Shown in pieces: positions 46,490 through 55,468 of a stretch of DNA of 64,000 nt. The DNA is from Blautia sp. (GTDB lineage: Bacteria > Bacillota > Clostridia > Lachnospirales > Lachnospiraceae), in contig JARIAQ010000014.1 in the NCBI GenBank assembly GCA_029257775.1, positions 58,895-122,894 on the forward strand, read 5' to 3'. The position numbers and the translations under genes were made by a program. Under the pieces are notes generated by a model. The model ran no database searches, was not told the origin of the DNA, and saw only the letters and a list, made by a program, of their open reading frames with translations. Every line of letters begins with the position of its first letter. Positions within the stretch are counted from its first letter, which is position 1.

Positions 46490-47601
46490 GAGCGATAGGG
46501 ATTATTCTTGCCGGCGGCAATAATTACAGGATGAAAGAATTGTCAAATAAGAGAGCGATTGCAGCTATGCCTGTAGCGGGAAGCTACCGCAGTATTGATT
46601 TTGCTCTTAGTAATATGTCAAATTCCCATATTCAAAAGGTAGCAGTGTTGACACAGTACAATGCAAGATCTTTAAATGAACATTTAAGCTCATCAAAATG
46701 GTGGGATTTCGGAAGAAAACAGGGCGGTTTATTTACATTTACACCTACCATTACGCCAGATAACAGTTTTTGGTACCGTGGTACAGCAGACGCTATTTAT
46801 CAGAATCTGGAATTCTTAAAAAACAGCCATGAACCATATGTTGTAATTGCTTCTGGTGATTGCGTGTATAAGCTAGATTATAATAAAGTCTTAGAGTACC
46901 ATATTGCAAAAAGAGCTGATATTACAGTTGTCTGTACAGATGTACAAGGGGAAGATGCTACTCGTTTTGGATGTATCAAGATGAACGAGGACTGTAGAAT
47001 TGAAGAATTTGATGAAAAACCAATGATAGCACAATCTAACACGGTTTCCACTGGTATTTATGTTATTCGAAGAAGACAGCTTATTGAATTAATTGAGAGA
47101 TGTGGTATTGAAGGGCGTTATGATTTTGTAAAGGATATACTAATCCGATATAAAAATTTGAAGCGAATTTATGGATACAAAATTAATTCTTATTGGAGCA
47201 ATATTGCTACAGTAGAGTCTTATTATAAAACAAATATGGATTTCTTAAAACCGGAAATTAGAGAATATTTTTTCCGTCAATATCCGGGAATACAGTCTAA
47301 AATTGATGATTTACCACCTGCAAAATATAATCCAGGTTCATCTGTAAAAAATAGTTTGATTTCTAGTGGATGTATTATCAATGGTACGGTAGAAAATTCT
47401 GTATTGTTTAAAAAAGTTTTTGTAGGCAATAATTGTGTGATTAAGAATTCTATTATTTTAAATGATGTATATTTAGGGGATAATACACATATTGAGAATT
47501 GTATTGTTGAGAGCAGAGGTACAATTCGTGCAAATTCTTATTATAGTGGAGAAGATGAAATTAAAATTGTAGTGGAGAAGAACGAACGTTATGTTCTTTA
47601 G
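46486..47601 (+). CDS. glgD: Glucose-1-phosphate adenylyltransferase, GlgD subunit
   Basis: 371 residues, homologous to GlgC but with the nucleotide loop altered to [20 protein letters not shown] and [13 protein letters not shown] in place of [10 protein letters not shown]. In Geobacillus the GlgD partner has little activity alone and enhances GlgC; the same is likely here. The C-terminal beta-helix ([20 protein letters not shown]) is present. Confidence 0.95.
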   Translation: MRAIGIILAGGNNYRMKELSNKRAIAAMPVAGSYRSIDFALSNMSNSHIQKVAVLTQYNARSLNEHLSSSKWWDFGRKQGGLFTFTPTITPDNSFWYRGTADAIYQNLEFLKNSHEPYVVIASGDCVYKLDYNKVLEYHIAKRADITVVCTDVQGEDATRFGCIKMNEDCRIEEFDEKPMIAQSNTVSTGIYVIRRRQLIELIERCGIEGRYDFVKDILIRYKNLKRIYGYKINSYWSNIATVESYYKTNMDFLKPEIREYFFRQYPGIQSKIDDLPPAKYNPGSSVKNSLISSGCIINGTVENSVLFKKVFVGNNCVIKNSIILNDVYLGDNTHIENCIVESRGTIRANSYYSGEDEIKIVVEKNERYVL

Positions 47602-47686
47602 GCAGAAGAACTGCCGGGAGAAAACTCTCAAATAAAAGACAGAAAAATACGACTGCAAAAGGCGGCAATGAAAGGGGAAGGACGTT

Positions 47687-47971
47687 ATGAACATCACAGA
47701 CGTAAGAGTAAGACGTGTAGCAAAGGAAGGTAAAATGAAAGCAGTGGTTTCTATTACCATTGACGAAGAATTTGTAGTACATGATATTAAGGTTATTGAA
47801 GGGGAAAAAGGCTTGTTTATTGCTATGCCAAGCCGTAAGGCAACAGACGGCGAATATAGAGATATTGCACATCCCATTAATTCAACAACTAGAGAAAAAA
47901 TTCAGAATATTATTCTGGAGAAATATGAACAAGTCTTAGCGGAAGAACCTGTAGAGGAAATGGAAGCTTAG
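47687..47971 (+). CDS. spoVG: Septation/sporulation regulator SpoVG
   Basis: 94 residues, the full SpoVG fold: [20 protein letters not shown], then [20 protein letters not shown] and [11 protein letters not shown], with an acidic tail. SpoVG proteins bind nucleic acids and affect septation, sporulation and virulence genes. ATG follows GGGGAAGGA. An 85-base gap after glgD contains two small hairpins (GGCAG/CTGCC, GAGA/TCTC) without a T-run, so it may be co-transcribed. Confidence 0.97.
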   Translation: MNITDVRVRRVAKEGKMKAVVSITIDEEFVVHDIKVIEGEKGLFIAMPSRKATDGEYRDIAHPINSTTREKIQNIILEKYEQVLAEEPVEEMEA

Positions 47972-47976
47972 AATTG

Positions 47977-48023
47977 AAAAACTGCTGTATTAAGTGGAAA
48001 ATACTTAATGCAGCAGTTTTTAT
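47977..48023. terminator. Bidirectional terminator between spoVG and the RNA methyltransferase gene
   Basis: Stem AAAAACTGCTGTATTAAGT / ACTTAATGCAGCAGTTTTT with one T-G pair and a 7-base loop, A and T runs on both sides. Confidence 0.93.
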
Positions 48024-49400
48024 TTAATGCAGTCTCCAACCTGCAGGATATTTATTTTTTAAAGTAGTACCAACTATTTTTCCCCAGCCTAAAGGGAAAC
48101 CATTTACACAAACTAGATGCCATCCTTTTTGGGAAAATTCTTCTTCGTTTAGAATTAAAGTTTCTCCTTTTAAATAGCGCATTACTCTCTCGTCCGAGGG
48201 AGTAAGATTTACCACATGGTTGAAATCATCCATTTGTAAAGCCATAGCAAAGGGCTGACTAGGTTCAAATCGATTTTTTTTCAGTTCTCCTAAAAAAAGC
48301 CCATTACGAAGAAATTTAATACCTTTTAAGAAAGAGGTATCCGTTTTGGGAAGATAATAAACATTTTCGTTTCTAATATCAATTCTATTAAAATCCAAAG
48401 GTTTTGCCATATTTTTGAAAAATTCATCTAACAGCTTTTTGGATGCTTTGTCAGGTTTTGTTGATACATCAGCCTGATTCAAAACAGTTGTTCCAGATTT
48501 TTTCATAAGTGCAAGAAAATGTCCTTCGCCATCCATATGATGAGGAAAAATACGAACACATTTTTTTAGACGATTGTCTTTGTTTCCCCAATTAGGACAT
48601 CCCTTTGTAAATCCTTCATAGTCGCCAAGGTTTAAAAGTTCTAGTTCGGGAAAATTTTCCAATATAAAGGAAATTATTCCTTCATTTTCTATGGGGGAAA
48701 AGGTACAGGTAGAATAAAGAAGTTCTCCACCGGGTTTTAACATGGAAATTGCTTGTGTAACAATCTCTTTTTGTAATTTACCAAAAAATTCCGGACGAGT
48801 TTCATCCCATGTTTTGGCAACATCAGGATCTTTGCGAAACATCCCTTCTCCAGAGCAGGGTGCATCTACTAGAATTTTGTCAAAAAAATCCGGAAAATAT
48901 TTTGCAAGTTTTCCAGGTGTTTCATTTGTTACCAGGGAATTTTTTATACCAAATAGTTCTAGATTTCGTAAAAGTGCTTTTGCTCTGGAATTACTGATAT
49001 CATTAGCTACTAAAAATCCTGTTCCTTGCAATTTGGCACCTAATTCTGTTGCCTTTCCACCAGGAGCAGCACATAAATCCAGTACATAATCTCCGGGATT
49101 TATAGAAAATTGGTTTGCCGGTGTCATAGCGCTAGGTTCTTGAAGGTAGTAAAGTCCAGCAAAGTAATAAGGGTGTCTGGAGGGTCTGTCATTTTCATCA
49201 TAGAAAAAACCATTGTTAATCCATGGAATGGGTTCTAAATGAAAGGGGGAAATTTCTAAAAATTTTTCAACAGAAATTTTATTGGTATTTACTCGCAGTC
49301 CAAATTTTCTTGGGAAGTCGTAGCTTTTTAAAAAGGCAGGAAATTCCTCGCCAAGCATGTTTTCCATGCGGGATAAAAATTTTTCAGGAAGTTGTTTCAT
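48024..49400 (-). CDS. RsmB/NOP-family RNA m5C methyltransferase (RsmF-like)
   Basis: 458 residues. The SAM domain has LDLCAAPGGKATELGAKL (motif I), VDAPCSGEGMFRKD (motif IV with a catalytic Cys) and LYSTCTFSPIENE (motif VI with the nucleophile Cys). The N-terminal GLRVNTNK and a C-terminal extension of about 150 residues fit RsmF/YebU-type rRNA cytosine-5 methyltransferases. The start follows GAAAGGA. It is downstream of a small hypothetical gene by 18 bases. Confidence 0.9.
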   Translation of the reverse strand: MKQLPEKFLSRMENMLGEEFPAFLKSYDFPRKFGLRVNTNKISVEKFLEISPFHLEPIPWINNGFFYDENDRPSRHPYYFAGLYYLQEPSAMTPANQFSINPGDYVLDLCAAPGGKATELGAKLQGTGFLVANDISNSRAKALLRNLELFGIKNSLVTNETPGKLAKYFPDFFDKILVDAPCSGEGMFRKDPDVAKTWDETRPEFFGKLQKEIVTQAISMLKPGGELLYSTCTFSPIENEGIISFILENFPELELLNLGDYEGFTKGCPNWGNKDNRLKKCVRIFPHHMDGEGHFLALMKKSGTTVLNQADVSTKPDKASKKLLDEFFKNMAKPLDFNRIDIRNENVYYLPKTDTSFLKGIKFLRNGLFLGELKKNRFEPSQPFAMALQMDDFNHVVNLTPSDERVMRYLKGETLILNEEEFSQKGWHLVCVNGFPLGWGKIVGTTLKNKYPAGWRLH

Positions 49401-49418
49401 ACATGAAGTCCTTTCTAT

Positions 49419-49802
49419 TCAAAAAAGAGTTTTGGTATCGAGTTTTCTGGAAAAAACTTTTTTTAATAGAAAGGATACTGTTTCATTGGGAGCTTGTGCA
49501 CGAAAATCTGCAAGCCACTGTCTTGCTTCGGACAGAAGATAGGGTATATCCTCATGGTTAGTAGTACATTTTTCCATTAAATCGAAAATTTCACTTAGAT
49601 AAGTGTCGGAATATAAATCCCAGAGCATTTCGTTAAAGGCGTGTAGTTGAAGATAATCCGAAATTAAGGAAAAACGTCTGAAATCGTTAAAAGTCATAGG
49701 TAATTCACCTAAAATTTTTTTACGATCATCTGTGCTGCAAAGACTGTAAAATGTAATTTGTTCTAGTACATTATCTCTATTAAAAAGACTTATTTGTTCC
49801 AT
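49419..49802 (-). CDS. Conserved helical hypothetical protein
   Basis: 127 residues, soluble, almost all helical by pattern (NDFRRFSLISDYLQLHAFNE; YLSEIFDLMEKCTTNHEDIP). No motif I recognise. It precedes the RNA methyltransferase gene in the same direction with an 18-base gap, so the two may be co-expressed. GGAG lies 11 bases before ATG. Confidence 0.65.
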   Translation of the reverse strand: MEQISLFNRDNVLEQITFYSLCSTDDRKKILGELPMTFNDFRRFSLISDYLQLHAFNEMLWDLYSDTYLSEIFDLMEKCTTNHEDIPYLLSEARQWLADFRAQAPNETVSFLLKKVFSRKLDTKTLF

Positions 49803-49915
49803 ACGCTATTTTCTCCTATGTGCAAAAATGCAAATATTTATAACTCTTTTATTATATAGCGCATTGCAAATGAAATCCAGATAAACTTGAATAATATGAT
49901 ATATTTGTGCAAATT

Positions 49916-49952
49916 GCAAAAACACTGGAAATCCTAAGATATCCAGTGTTTT
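49916..49952 (-). terminator. Terminator of tRNA-Pro
   Basis: Minus strand: AAAACACTGGA / TCCAGTGTTTT stem followed by TTTTTGC, 12 bases after the tRNA. Confidence 0.85.
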
Positions 49953-49964
49953 ACAATGAAGTAA

Positions 49965-50038
49965 TCGAAGCGACGTGATTCGAACACGCGACCTCTGCGT
50001 CCCGAACGCAGCGCTCTACCAAACTGAGCCACGCTTCG
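49965..50038 (-). tRNA. tRNA-Pro (anticodon CGG)
   Basis: Acceptor stem CGAAGCG / CGCTTCG, D arm GGCTCAGTTTGGTAGAGC, anticodon stem CTGCG / CGCAG with loop TTCGGGA, T arm GTGTTCGAATCAC, discriminator A. CCA is not encoded. It has a consensus promoter and terminator of its own. The 450-base gap 49803-50252 contains this unit and a weak promoter for the next gene. Confidence 0.96.
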
Positions 50039-50064
50039 TTGTTTAGTTATTATCAACGAAAAAC

Positions 50065-50093
50065 ATTATACATGGAAAGGGTGTATATGTCAA
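50065..50093 (-). promoter_or_regulatory. Promoter of tRNA-Pro
   Basis: Minus strand: TTGACA, 17-bp spacer, TATAAT. Confidence 0.9.
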
Positions 50094-50252
50094 CGAAAAA
50101 AAGAAAAAAGGATATTTAGATTGGTGCGTTCCAGACAGTTATTTTAGGATGCTTACACATATTATTTGCTTCTATATTTCGTAATATTTTCAAGGTTCTA
50201 AATCCAATTTACATACATATATTTTAGAGATAAGAATAAAAGAGAGGAAAAT

Positions 50253-51119
50253 ATGACAGGATATCGTAGATTTATTGCGTATGTATATGAATATACGCAC
50301 GGGAAAAAAGGAAATGGAAAGGGGTTTATTCGAGTAGAAGCAAAAGATGGAATTTGTAGAATGGATTATAAGCTTACAGGGATTTGTAGTCGAGAATATG
50401 TACCAGCCCGCATTTATGGATATATAAGAGAACAGGAAGAGTGCATTGCAATTTTGCTGGGAGAATGTGATTTAGCAGGAAATAGCGTGCAGTTTACATT
50501 AGAACTGCCTCAAAATAATATAGAAAATAGTTCTTATGGATTAGGGGATATAAAAGGTTTAGTTATTTTGAGCCAGACAGGAGAGACTTATGGTAGTGGA
50601 TGGGACGATCAGCCAATTCAGTTGGATACAATTCGTTTTCCTGAGAAAATAGAAAGAAGCCAATCAATACAAGAAATGGAGAAGGAAGAACCAGAGGTAA
50701 AGATGGAGGTAACATCTGAAAAGATTTCACAGGAAATATCTAATCAAGAAGAAAGTCAAGAAGAAGTAATAGTTGTGGATACAAAGATGCAGGAAACAGA
50801 GAAGTTTATGCCGTTTTCAGATGGAAGTGTGCTGGAATGTCAGAGAATTACTCCTGAAGATTATGAACTTTTGGATAATAAAGAGAGAGGGCTTTTAAAT
50901 AATCAGTTTTTGCGTCACGGTTTTTCTCAGTATGGACATTTATTATTGGGTGTAAGAGAAGAAGATAAAAAGCATATTTTGGGTGTGCCAGGGGTTTATG
51001 AAAGACAGGAGGCTTTAATGGCAGGAATGCTGGGATTTCCATATTTTAAAGAAACGGGGGAAAAGCAGTCGGATGGGAAACCACAGGGATATTGGTATCG
51101 TGTGGTTGATACGAAATAG
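50253..51119 (+). CDS. DUF6128-like Lachnospiraceae protein
   Basis: 288 residues, soluble. The N-terminal half is beta-rich (GYRRFIAYVYEYTHGKKGNG). An acidic linker of about 70 residues (140-200, Glu/Gln/Ser/Val) follows, then a C-terminal domain with FLRHGFSQYGHLLLGVRE, ILGVPGVYERQEALMAGMLG and FPYF. I associate this domain pattern with DUF6128 proteins of Lachnospiraceae; its function is unknown. ATG follows AGAGAGGAAAAT. A weak promoter TTTACA-17-TAAGAA is at 50208-50236. Confidence 0.72.
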   Translation: MTGYRRFIAYVYEYTHGKKGNGKGFIRVEAKDGICRMDYKLTGICSREYVPARIYGYIREQEECIAILLGECDLAGNSVQFTLELPQNNIENSSYGLGDIKGLVILSQTGETYGSGWDDQPIQLDTIRFPEKIERSQSIQEMEKEEPEVKMEVTSEKISQEISNQEESQEEVIVVDTKMQETEKFMPFSDGSVLECQRITPEDYELLDNKERGLLNNQFLRHGFSQYGHLLLGVREEDKKHILGVPGVYERQEALMAGMLGFPYFKETGEKQSDGKPQGYWYRVVDTK

Positions 51120-51172
51120 AAATAGGCTTGTCTGACAGGGGAAGATTTTGTTGGGCAAGCTATTTTCTTGTA
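51120..51172 (+). terminator. Possible terminator after the DUF6128-like gene
   Basis: AATAG(G)CTTG pairs with CAAGCTATT across a 20-base loop with one bulged G, followed by TTCTTG. Moderate quality. Confidence 0.55.
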
Positions 51173-51188
51173 GAAATATGAAATTTAC

Positions 51189-51218
51189 TTGACCGCAAAG
51201 AATAGAAAGTTATATAAT
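51189..51218 (+). promoter_or_regulatory. Promoter of tRNA-Ser
   Basis: TTGACC, 18-bp spacer, TATAAT. Confidence 0.8.
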
Positions 51219-51228
51219 ATGACTTATT

Positions 51229-51314
51229 GGAGATATATCGAAGTGGCTATAACGAGCCGCACTCGAAATGCGGTTGTCCGCAAGGGCACGTGGGTTCGAA
51301 TCCCACTATCTCCG
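51229..51314 (+). tRNA. tRNA-Ser (anticodon CGA)
   Basis: 86 bases. Acceptor GGAGATA / TATCTCC, discriminator G, anticodon stem CCGCA / TGCGG with loop CTCGAAA, a long variable arm (TTGTCCGCAAGGGCAC) typical of tRNA-Ser, and T arm GTGGGTTCGAATCCCAC. CCA is not encoded. Confidence 0.97.
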
Positions 51315-51323
51315 TTTTAGGTA

Positions 51324-51367
51324 AGCTGTCGGATTAAGTTCATATTGCTTAATGCGATAGCTTTTTT
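51324..51367 (+). terminator. Terminator of tRNA-Ser
   Basis: Stem AGCTGTCGGATTAAG / CTTAATGCGATAGCT with one mismatch and one G-T pair, followed by six T. Confidence 0.85.
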
Positions 51368-51393
51368 GTTTCATAGTAAAAAAGGAGGTAGGA

Positions 51394-51888
51394 ATGACAG
51401 AAGACGAAAAATTCATGAAGGAAGCCAAGAAACAGGCGATGAAAGCATATGCTTTACGAGAAGTTCCGATTGGTTGTGTGATTGTGTATGAAGGGAAAAT
51501 TATTGCCAGAGGATATAATCGTCGAAATACAGATAAGAATACGGTGTCGCATGCGGAAATAAATGCAATCAGGAAAGCCAGTAAAAAATTAGGAGATTGG
51601 CGTTTAGAGGGATGTACGTTATATGTAACCTTAGAGCCATGTCAGATGTGTGCTGGAGCTATTATACAGGCAAGAATAGACAGAGTGGTAATCGCCAGCA
51701 TGAATCCAAAAGCAGGGTGCGCTGGCTCAGTTCTAAATCTTTTAGAAATGGATGAATTTAATCATAAGGCAGAAGTGACACGAGGTGTTTTGGAGGAAGA
51801 GTGCAGTTGTATGCTCAGTGGATTTTTTAAGGAGCTTAGGGAAGAAAAGGCAAAGAAAAAACAATTGGAAAGAGAGGGCATAGGATGA
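51394..51888 (+). CDS. tadA: tRNA-specific adenosine deaminase
   Basis: 164 residues; converts A34 to inosine in tRNA-Arg. The zinc deaminase motifs are HAEINAIRKA and LEPCQMCAGAII, and the substrate-specific VVIASMNPKAGCAGSV follows. ATG lies after AAAAGGAGG. It overlaps the next gene by four bases (ATGA). Confidence 0.96.
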   Translation: MTEDEKFMKEAKKQAMKAYALREVPIGCVIVYEGKIIARGYNRRNTDKNTVSHAEINAIRKASKKLGDWRLEGCTLYVTLEPCQMCAGAIIQARIDRVVIASMNPKAGCAGSVLNLLEMDEFNHKAEVTRGVLEEECSCMLSGFFKELREEKAKKKQLEREGIG

Positions 51889-52748
51889 CAGGAGAAACGT
51901 TTCGAGAATTAACCAGCAAAGAAATTGTAATTTTGGATGGAGCAACCGGTTCGAATCTGATGAAAGCAGGTATGCCAAGAGGAATTTGTACAGAACAATG
52001 GATTTGTGAAAATCCAGAACCACTTAGAATACTTCAAAAAGAGTACCAGAAAGCGGGAAGCCAGATTGTTTATGCCCCTACATTTTCAGCAAATAGAATC
52101 AGTCTTTCCAATCATGGTTTGGAAAAGGAAGTGTATAGTCTAAACAAACAGCTTGTTCAGATTTCTCGTAGTGCAGTGGGAACAGCTTGTATGGTTGCAG
52201 GGGATTTAACGACCACAGGTAAGCAGGACGTAGAATATGAAAATTTATTGGATGCTTATAAAGAACAGATTACAGCACAGTTAGAAGCGGGAGTGGATTT
52301 GCTTGTGGCAGAAACTATGTTGGGAATAACAGAGCCTATGGCGGTTTTAGATGCTGCTAAAGAATTGTGTGATTTACCGGTTATGTGTACTCTGACGGTT
52401 GAGTCAGATGGCAGTTTGTTTTTTGGAGGAAATATTTATGATTCCGTAGAACTTTTAGAGGAGATGGGGGCAGATGCAGTAGGGATTAACTGTTCCACAG
52501 GACCGGATCAACTTTTTAGTGTTGTTGAAAATATAAGAAAAAGAATAAAAATTCCTTTAATTGTAAAACCAAATGCAGGAAATCCTGTTATCGATGAAAC
52601 TGGAAATCCTGTATATTCCATGGGAGCAGAGGAATTTGCCTGTCATATGAAAAGATTGATCGATATTGGAGCAGACCTTGTAGGAGGATGTTGTGGAACC
52701 ACACCAGAGTATGTGGCTGAACTTGCTAAGCTGAAGGTTTCTTTTTAA
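51885..52748 (+). CDS. Homocysteine S-methyltransferase domain protein
   Basis: 287 residues forming only the zinc-dependent homocysteine-binding barrel. It has LDGATGSNLMKAG at the N-terminus, the Gly-Ile-Asn-Cys motif and the paired Cys of GGCCGTTP, which with the earlier Cys bind zinc. It resembles the first module of MetH or MmuM-type enzymes; the methyl donor module is absent, so it may work with separate cobalamin proteins or use S-methylmethionine. Coupled to tadA. Its 3' end overlaps the convergent DedA gene by 23 bases. Confidence 0.88.
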   Translation: MTGETFRELTSKEIVILDGATGSNLMKAGMPRGICTEQWICENPEPLRILQKEYQKAGSQIVYAPTFSANRISLSNHGLEKEVYSLNKQLVQISRSAVGTACMVAGDLTTTGKQDVEYENLLDAYKEQITAQLEAGVDLLVAETMLGITEPMAVLDAAKELCDLPVMCTLTVESDGSLFFGGNIYDSVELLEEMGADAVGINCSTGPDQLFSVVENIRKRIKIPLIVKPNAGNPVIDETGNPVYSMGAEEFACHMKRLIDIGADLVGGCCGTTPEYVAELAKLKVSF

Positions 52749-53349
52749 GCTGATGACGCAGAAATAAAAGGAGGCCTGCAATAGCGAATAAAGGAATGAC
52801 AATTTTAGCAGCTTGAGAATAACCTTGAAAATATTGGACTGCTTTTTGCCAGGAAGAACCAGCAGCAGCCCCTAAAAAAATTAAGATAAAATTCCAAATG
52901 AGGCTGCCTAAAGTTGTCATAAGAAAAAAAGGACCTAAATTCATTTGAGCAATTCCAGCCGGAATAGAGATTAAACTTCGGACAATGGGTATGAAGCGGC
53001 ACAAAAAAACGGTATAGTTTCCTTTGCTGTCGAACCAGTTCATGGCTTTTTCAATATCCTGAAGATCCAGACGAAGTGTTTTCCCCAGAGGACTTTTTAC
53101 CAAAGAATGTATTTTTTCGATGGAGAGCATACTGCCTAGTTTGTAAAGAAAAATAGCACCTGCCAGACTGCCTATTGTGGCAGAAACTACCACACCGGGA
53201 AGGTTCATTTTAGTAAATGTAGTCATAAAGCCGCTGAATGTTAAAATAACTTCAGAAGGAATAGGGGGAAAAATATTTTCAACCATAATCAGAAAGGCAA
53301 TTCCTAAATACCCATAGTTATTTAGAATTTCTATAAGTAAATCATTCAT
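52726..53349 (-). CDS. DedA-family membrane protein
   Basis: 207 residues with four to five helices. Family motifs: ENIFPPIPSEVILTFSGF near the N-terminus and FLCRFIPIVRSLISIPAGIA in the middle, with GSLIWNFILIFLGAAAG. DedA proteins act in membrane homeostasis, some as lipid flippases. ATG is at 53349 without a strong ribosome binding site. It runs convergent to and overlaps the methyltransferase gene. Confidence 0.93.
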   Translation of the reverse strand: MNDLLIEILNNYGYLGIAFLIMVENIFPPIPSEVILTFSGFMTTFTKMNLPGVVVSATIGSLAGAIFLYKLGSMLSIEKIHSLVKSPLGKTLRLDLQDIEKAMNWFDSKGNYTVFLCRFIPIVRSLISIPAGIAQMNLGPFFLMTTLGSLIWNFILIFLGAAAGSSWQKAVQYFQGYSQAAKIVIPLFAIAGLLLFLRHQLKKKPSA

Positions 53350-53393
53350 GAGTAAATCACCATTGTTTTTTTCTATGTTTATGCGAAAAGGAT

Positions 53394-53409
53394 GCCGGAT
53401 ATTCGGCAG
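53394..53409 (-). terminator. Possible SRP RNA terminator hairpin
   Basis: TGCCG-AATATC-CGGCA on the minus strand, followed by TCCTTTTCG, about 35 bases past the 3' end of the SRP RNA. The T-run is short, so read-through into dedA is possible. Confidence 0.4.
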
Positions 53410-53445
53410 ATATAAAAAGAATAGATAAAAGATTAATTTTTTTAT

Positions 53446-53707
53446 CGTGCGCCGCCCATCGAAACTTTTTCATGAACGTTACCTTTACAGTTAACTCGGC
53501 CCAGGCACCCTTACGGCACACAAAAGGTTCTGCTTAGTGCTGCTACATTCCTGTCCTGACACGGTTCACAGATTTCTGTTGCGTAAGACCCAAACGTCAA
53601 CGCCACTTATAAAGGGCAGCTTCACAAAAAGAAGTCCCTCAGATTGGCATCACCCCTGCTTTAGCGGATTGCAGGTACAGGGCACCGCTATCTCCCCGGC
53701 TGCACGA
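53446..53707 (-). ncRNA. ffs: Signal recognition particle RNA, large bacterial type
   Basis: About 262 bases on the minus strand. Ends pair (CGTGCAGCC at the 5' end with GGGCGGCGCACG at the 3' end). The Alu-like part has CCCTGTACCTGCAATCCGCT and AGCAGGGGTGATGCC; the Ffh-binding domain IV reads GTCAGGACA-GGAA-TGTAGCAGCAC, with the GGAA tetraloop. A consensus promoter lies just upstream. It diverges from dnaX. The exact ends are inferred from pairing. Confidence 0.95.
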
Positions 53708-53714
53708 TGTTAAC

Positions 53715-53743
53715 AGTATAACGGCTTTTCGAGAAAATGTCAA
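53715..53743 (-). promoter_or_regulatory. Promoter of SRP RNA
   Basis: Minus strand: TTGACA, 17-bp spacer, TATACT, placing the start about 8 bases later at the beginning of the RNA. Confidence 0.9.
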
Positions 53744-53750
53744 ATATAAG

Positions 53751-53779
53751 TTGTGAGTCAATATAAAATATTATATAAT
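53751..53779 (+). promoter_or_regulatory. Promoter of dnaX-ybaB-recR
   Basis: TTGTGA, 17-bp spacer, TATAAT, back to back with the SRP RNA promoter. Confidence 0.75.
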
Positions 53780-53836
53780 AGAAAGAGCCTTCTTTTATAG
53801 TATGGAAGGTACATTAAAAGAAAAAGGAGAATTCAC

Positions 53837-55456
53837 ATGGGCTATACAGCTCTTTATCGTAAATTTCGACCACAGGAATTTGAAGATGTAAAAGGACAAG
53901 AGCACATTGTAACTACGTTGAAAAATCAGATAAAAGCTGATAGAATCGGACATGCATATCTTTTCTGCGGTACAAGAGGTACAGGTAAAACAACGATTGC
54001 TAAAATTCTGGCAAAGGCAGTAAACTGTGAGCATCCCGTTGATGGAAGTCCTTGTAATAGCTGTAAGACTTGTATGGCAATTAATGAAGGTACTTCTATG
54101 AATGTGATCGAGATTGATGCTGCGTCCAATAATGGAGTAGACAATATCCGTGAAATTCGTGAGGAAGTAGCATATCGACCAACAACAGGAAAATATAAAG
54201 TTTATATTATTGATGAGGTGCATATGCTTTCAACAGGGGCTTTTAATGCACTTTTGAAAACTTTAGAAGAACCACCTTCCTATGTTATTTTTATTTTAGC
54301 AACAACAGAGGTGCATAAGATTCCAATTACGATTTTGTCACGTTGCCAGCGATATGATTTTAGGCGAATTACAGCAGAAACTATTGCTGCCCGGCTTCAG
54401 GAACTGATGGAGAAGGAAGGATACGATGTTGAAGAAAAAGCAATTCGCTATATTGCTAAAGTAGCAGATGGTTCCATGCGAGATGCTCTTTCCCTTTTGG
54501 ATCAGTGTATTGCTTTTTATTTAGGGGAAACGCTCACTTATGAAAAGGTTTTAGAAAATCTAGGCGCAGTGGATACGGAAGTATTCAGTCGTTTGCTTCG
54601 ACAGATTTTACAACAGAATACGGCAGGCACGATTAAAACATTAGATGACATTATTATTCAAGGAAGAGAGTTAGGACAGTTTGTTACAGACTTTATCTGG
54701 TATCTGCGTAATTTGCTTTTAATCTCCACTTCAGAACACCCTGAGGAGGCGGTAGATGTATCAGCGGAAAACTTGGAAAGAATGAAGGAAGAAAGTAAAA
54801 TGCTGGATGCAGAAACGCTGATGCGTTATATTCGTATTTTTTCAGAACTTTCTAATCAGATAAAATACGCTTCTCAAAAAAGAGTATTAGTAGAAATTGC
54901 ATTGATAAAACTTTGTCAGCCAGTTATGGAAACAAATTTGGATTCTCTTTATGATAGAGTCAGAGTTTTAGAAGAAAAGATGGAAAAGGGTGTGATGGTG
55001 CAAAGCACGACAGCCAGGCCTTATGAAGAGATAAGCATAGAAGATACAGGGGAATCTGTCTTAGAGGAGGAAATAATAAAACCTGAAAAGGCAGCGCCGG
55101 AGGATTTGCAGTATATAAAAAAGAACTGGAAAGCGATTATTCGTGATACCAAGGGGCTTTTACAGCAAATGCTTTTGGACTCTATACCTAAATACGATGG
55201 AAATACAGGAGAACCCATACTTTATGTAGAGTTTCAGAATTTTTTGGCGCAAACTTGTATTGATAATTCCGATAATCTGGAAATGCTGAAAAATGCAGTG
55301 AGAAAGAAAATTGGAAAAGATGTTGAAATAAAAATGATATTGAAAAGTAGTGAAACCGGTCAGGGAAGAAGCGGACTGGCAGAAATTTCCGTAGATGATT
55401 TAATTCATAAAAATATTAATATGGAAGTCACAGTAGAAAACATGGAAGAAGAATAG
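53837..55456 (+). CDS. dnaX: DNA polymerase III subunit gamma/tau
   Basis: 539-residue clamp-loader ATPase. Walker A is CGTRGTGKTTIAK, followed by four Cys of the zinc finger (CEHPVDGSPCNSCKTC), Walker B IIDEVHMLS, and LKTLEEPPSYVIFILATTE with sensor I. The C-terminal tau region binds the polymerase. ATG follows AAAGGAG. No obvious frameshift site for gamma was noted. It begins the dnaX-ybaB-recR operon. Confidence 0.98.
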   Translation: MGYTALYRKFRPQEFEDVKGQEHIVTTLKNQIKADRIGHAYLFCGTRGTGKTTIAKILAKAVNCEHPVDGSPCNSCKTCMAINEGTSMNVIEIDAASNNGVDNIREIREEVAYRPTTGKYKVYIIDEVHMLSTGAFNALLKTLEEPPSYVIFILATTEVHKIPITILSRCQRYDFRRITAETIAARLQELMEKEGYDVEEKAIRYIAKVADGSMRDALSLLDQCIAFYLGETLTYEKVLENLGAVDTEVFSRLLRQILQQNTAGTIKTLDDIIIQGRELGQFVTDFIWYLRNLLLISTSEHPEEAVDVSAENLERMKEESKMLDAETLMRYIRIFSELSNQIKYASQKRVLVEIALIKLCQPVMETNLDSLYDRVRVLEEKMEKGVMVQSTTARPYEEISIEDTGESVLEEEIIKPEKAAPEDLQYIKKNWKAIIRDTKGLLQQMLLDSIPKYDGNTGEPILYVEFQNFLAQTCIDNSDNLEMLKNAVRKKIGKDVEIKMILKSSETGQGRSGLAEISVDDLIHKNINMEVTVENMEEE

Positions 55457-55468
55457 GAGGAATTTATT

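Noticed and set aside
49829..49925. Repeated TGCAAAT-like words near the tRNA-Pro terminator
   Set aside because: Short AT-rich words at irregular spacing; no dyad and no adjacent regulator.
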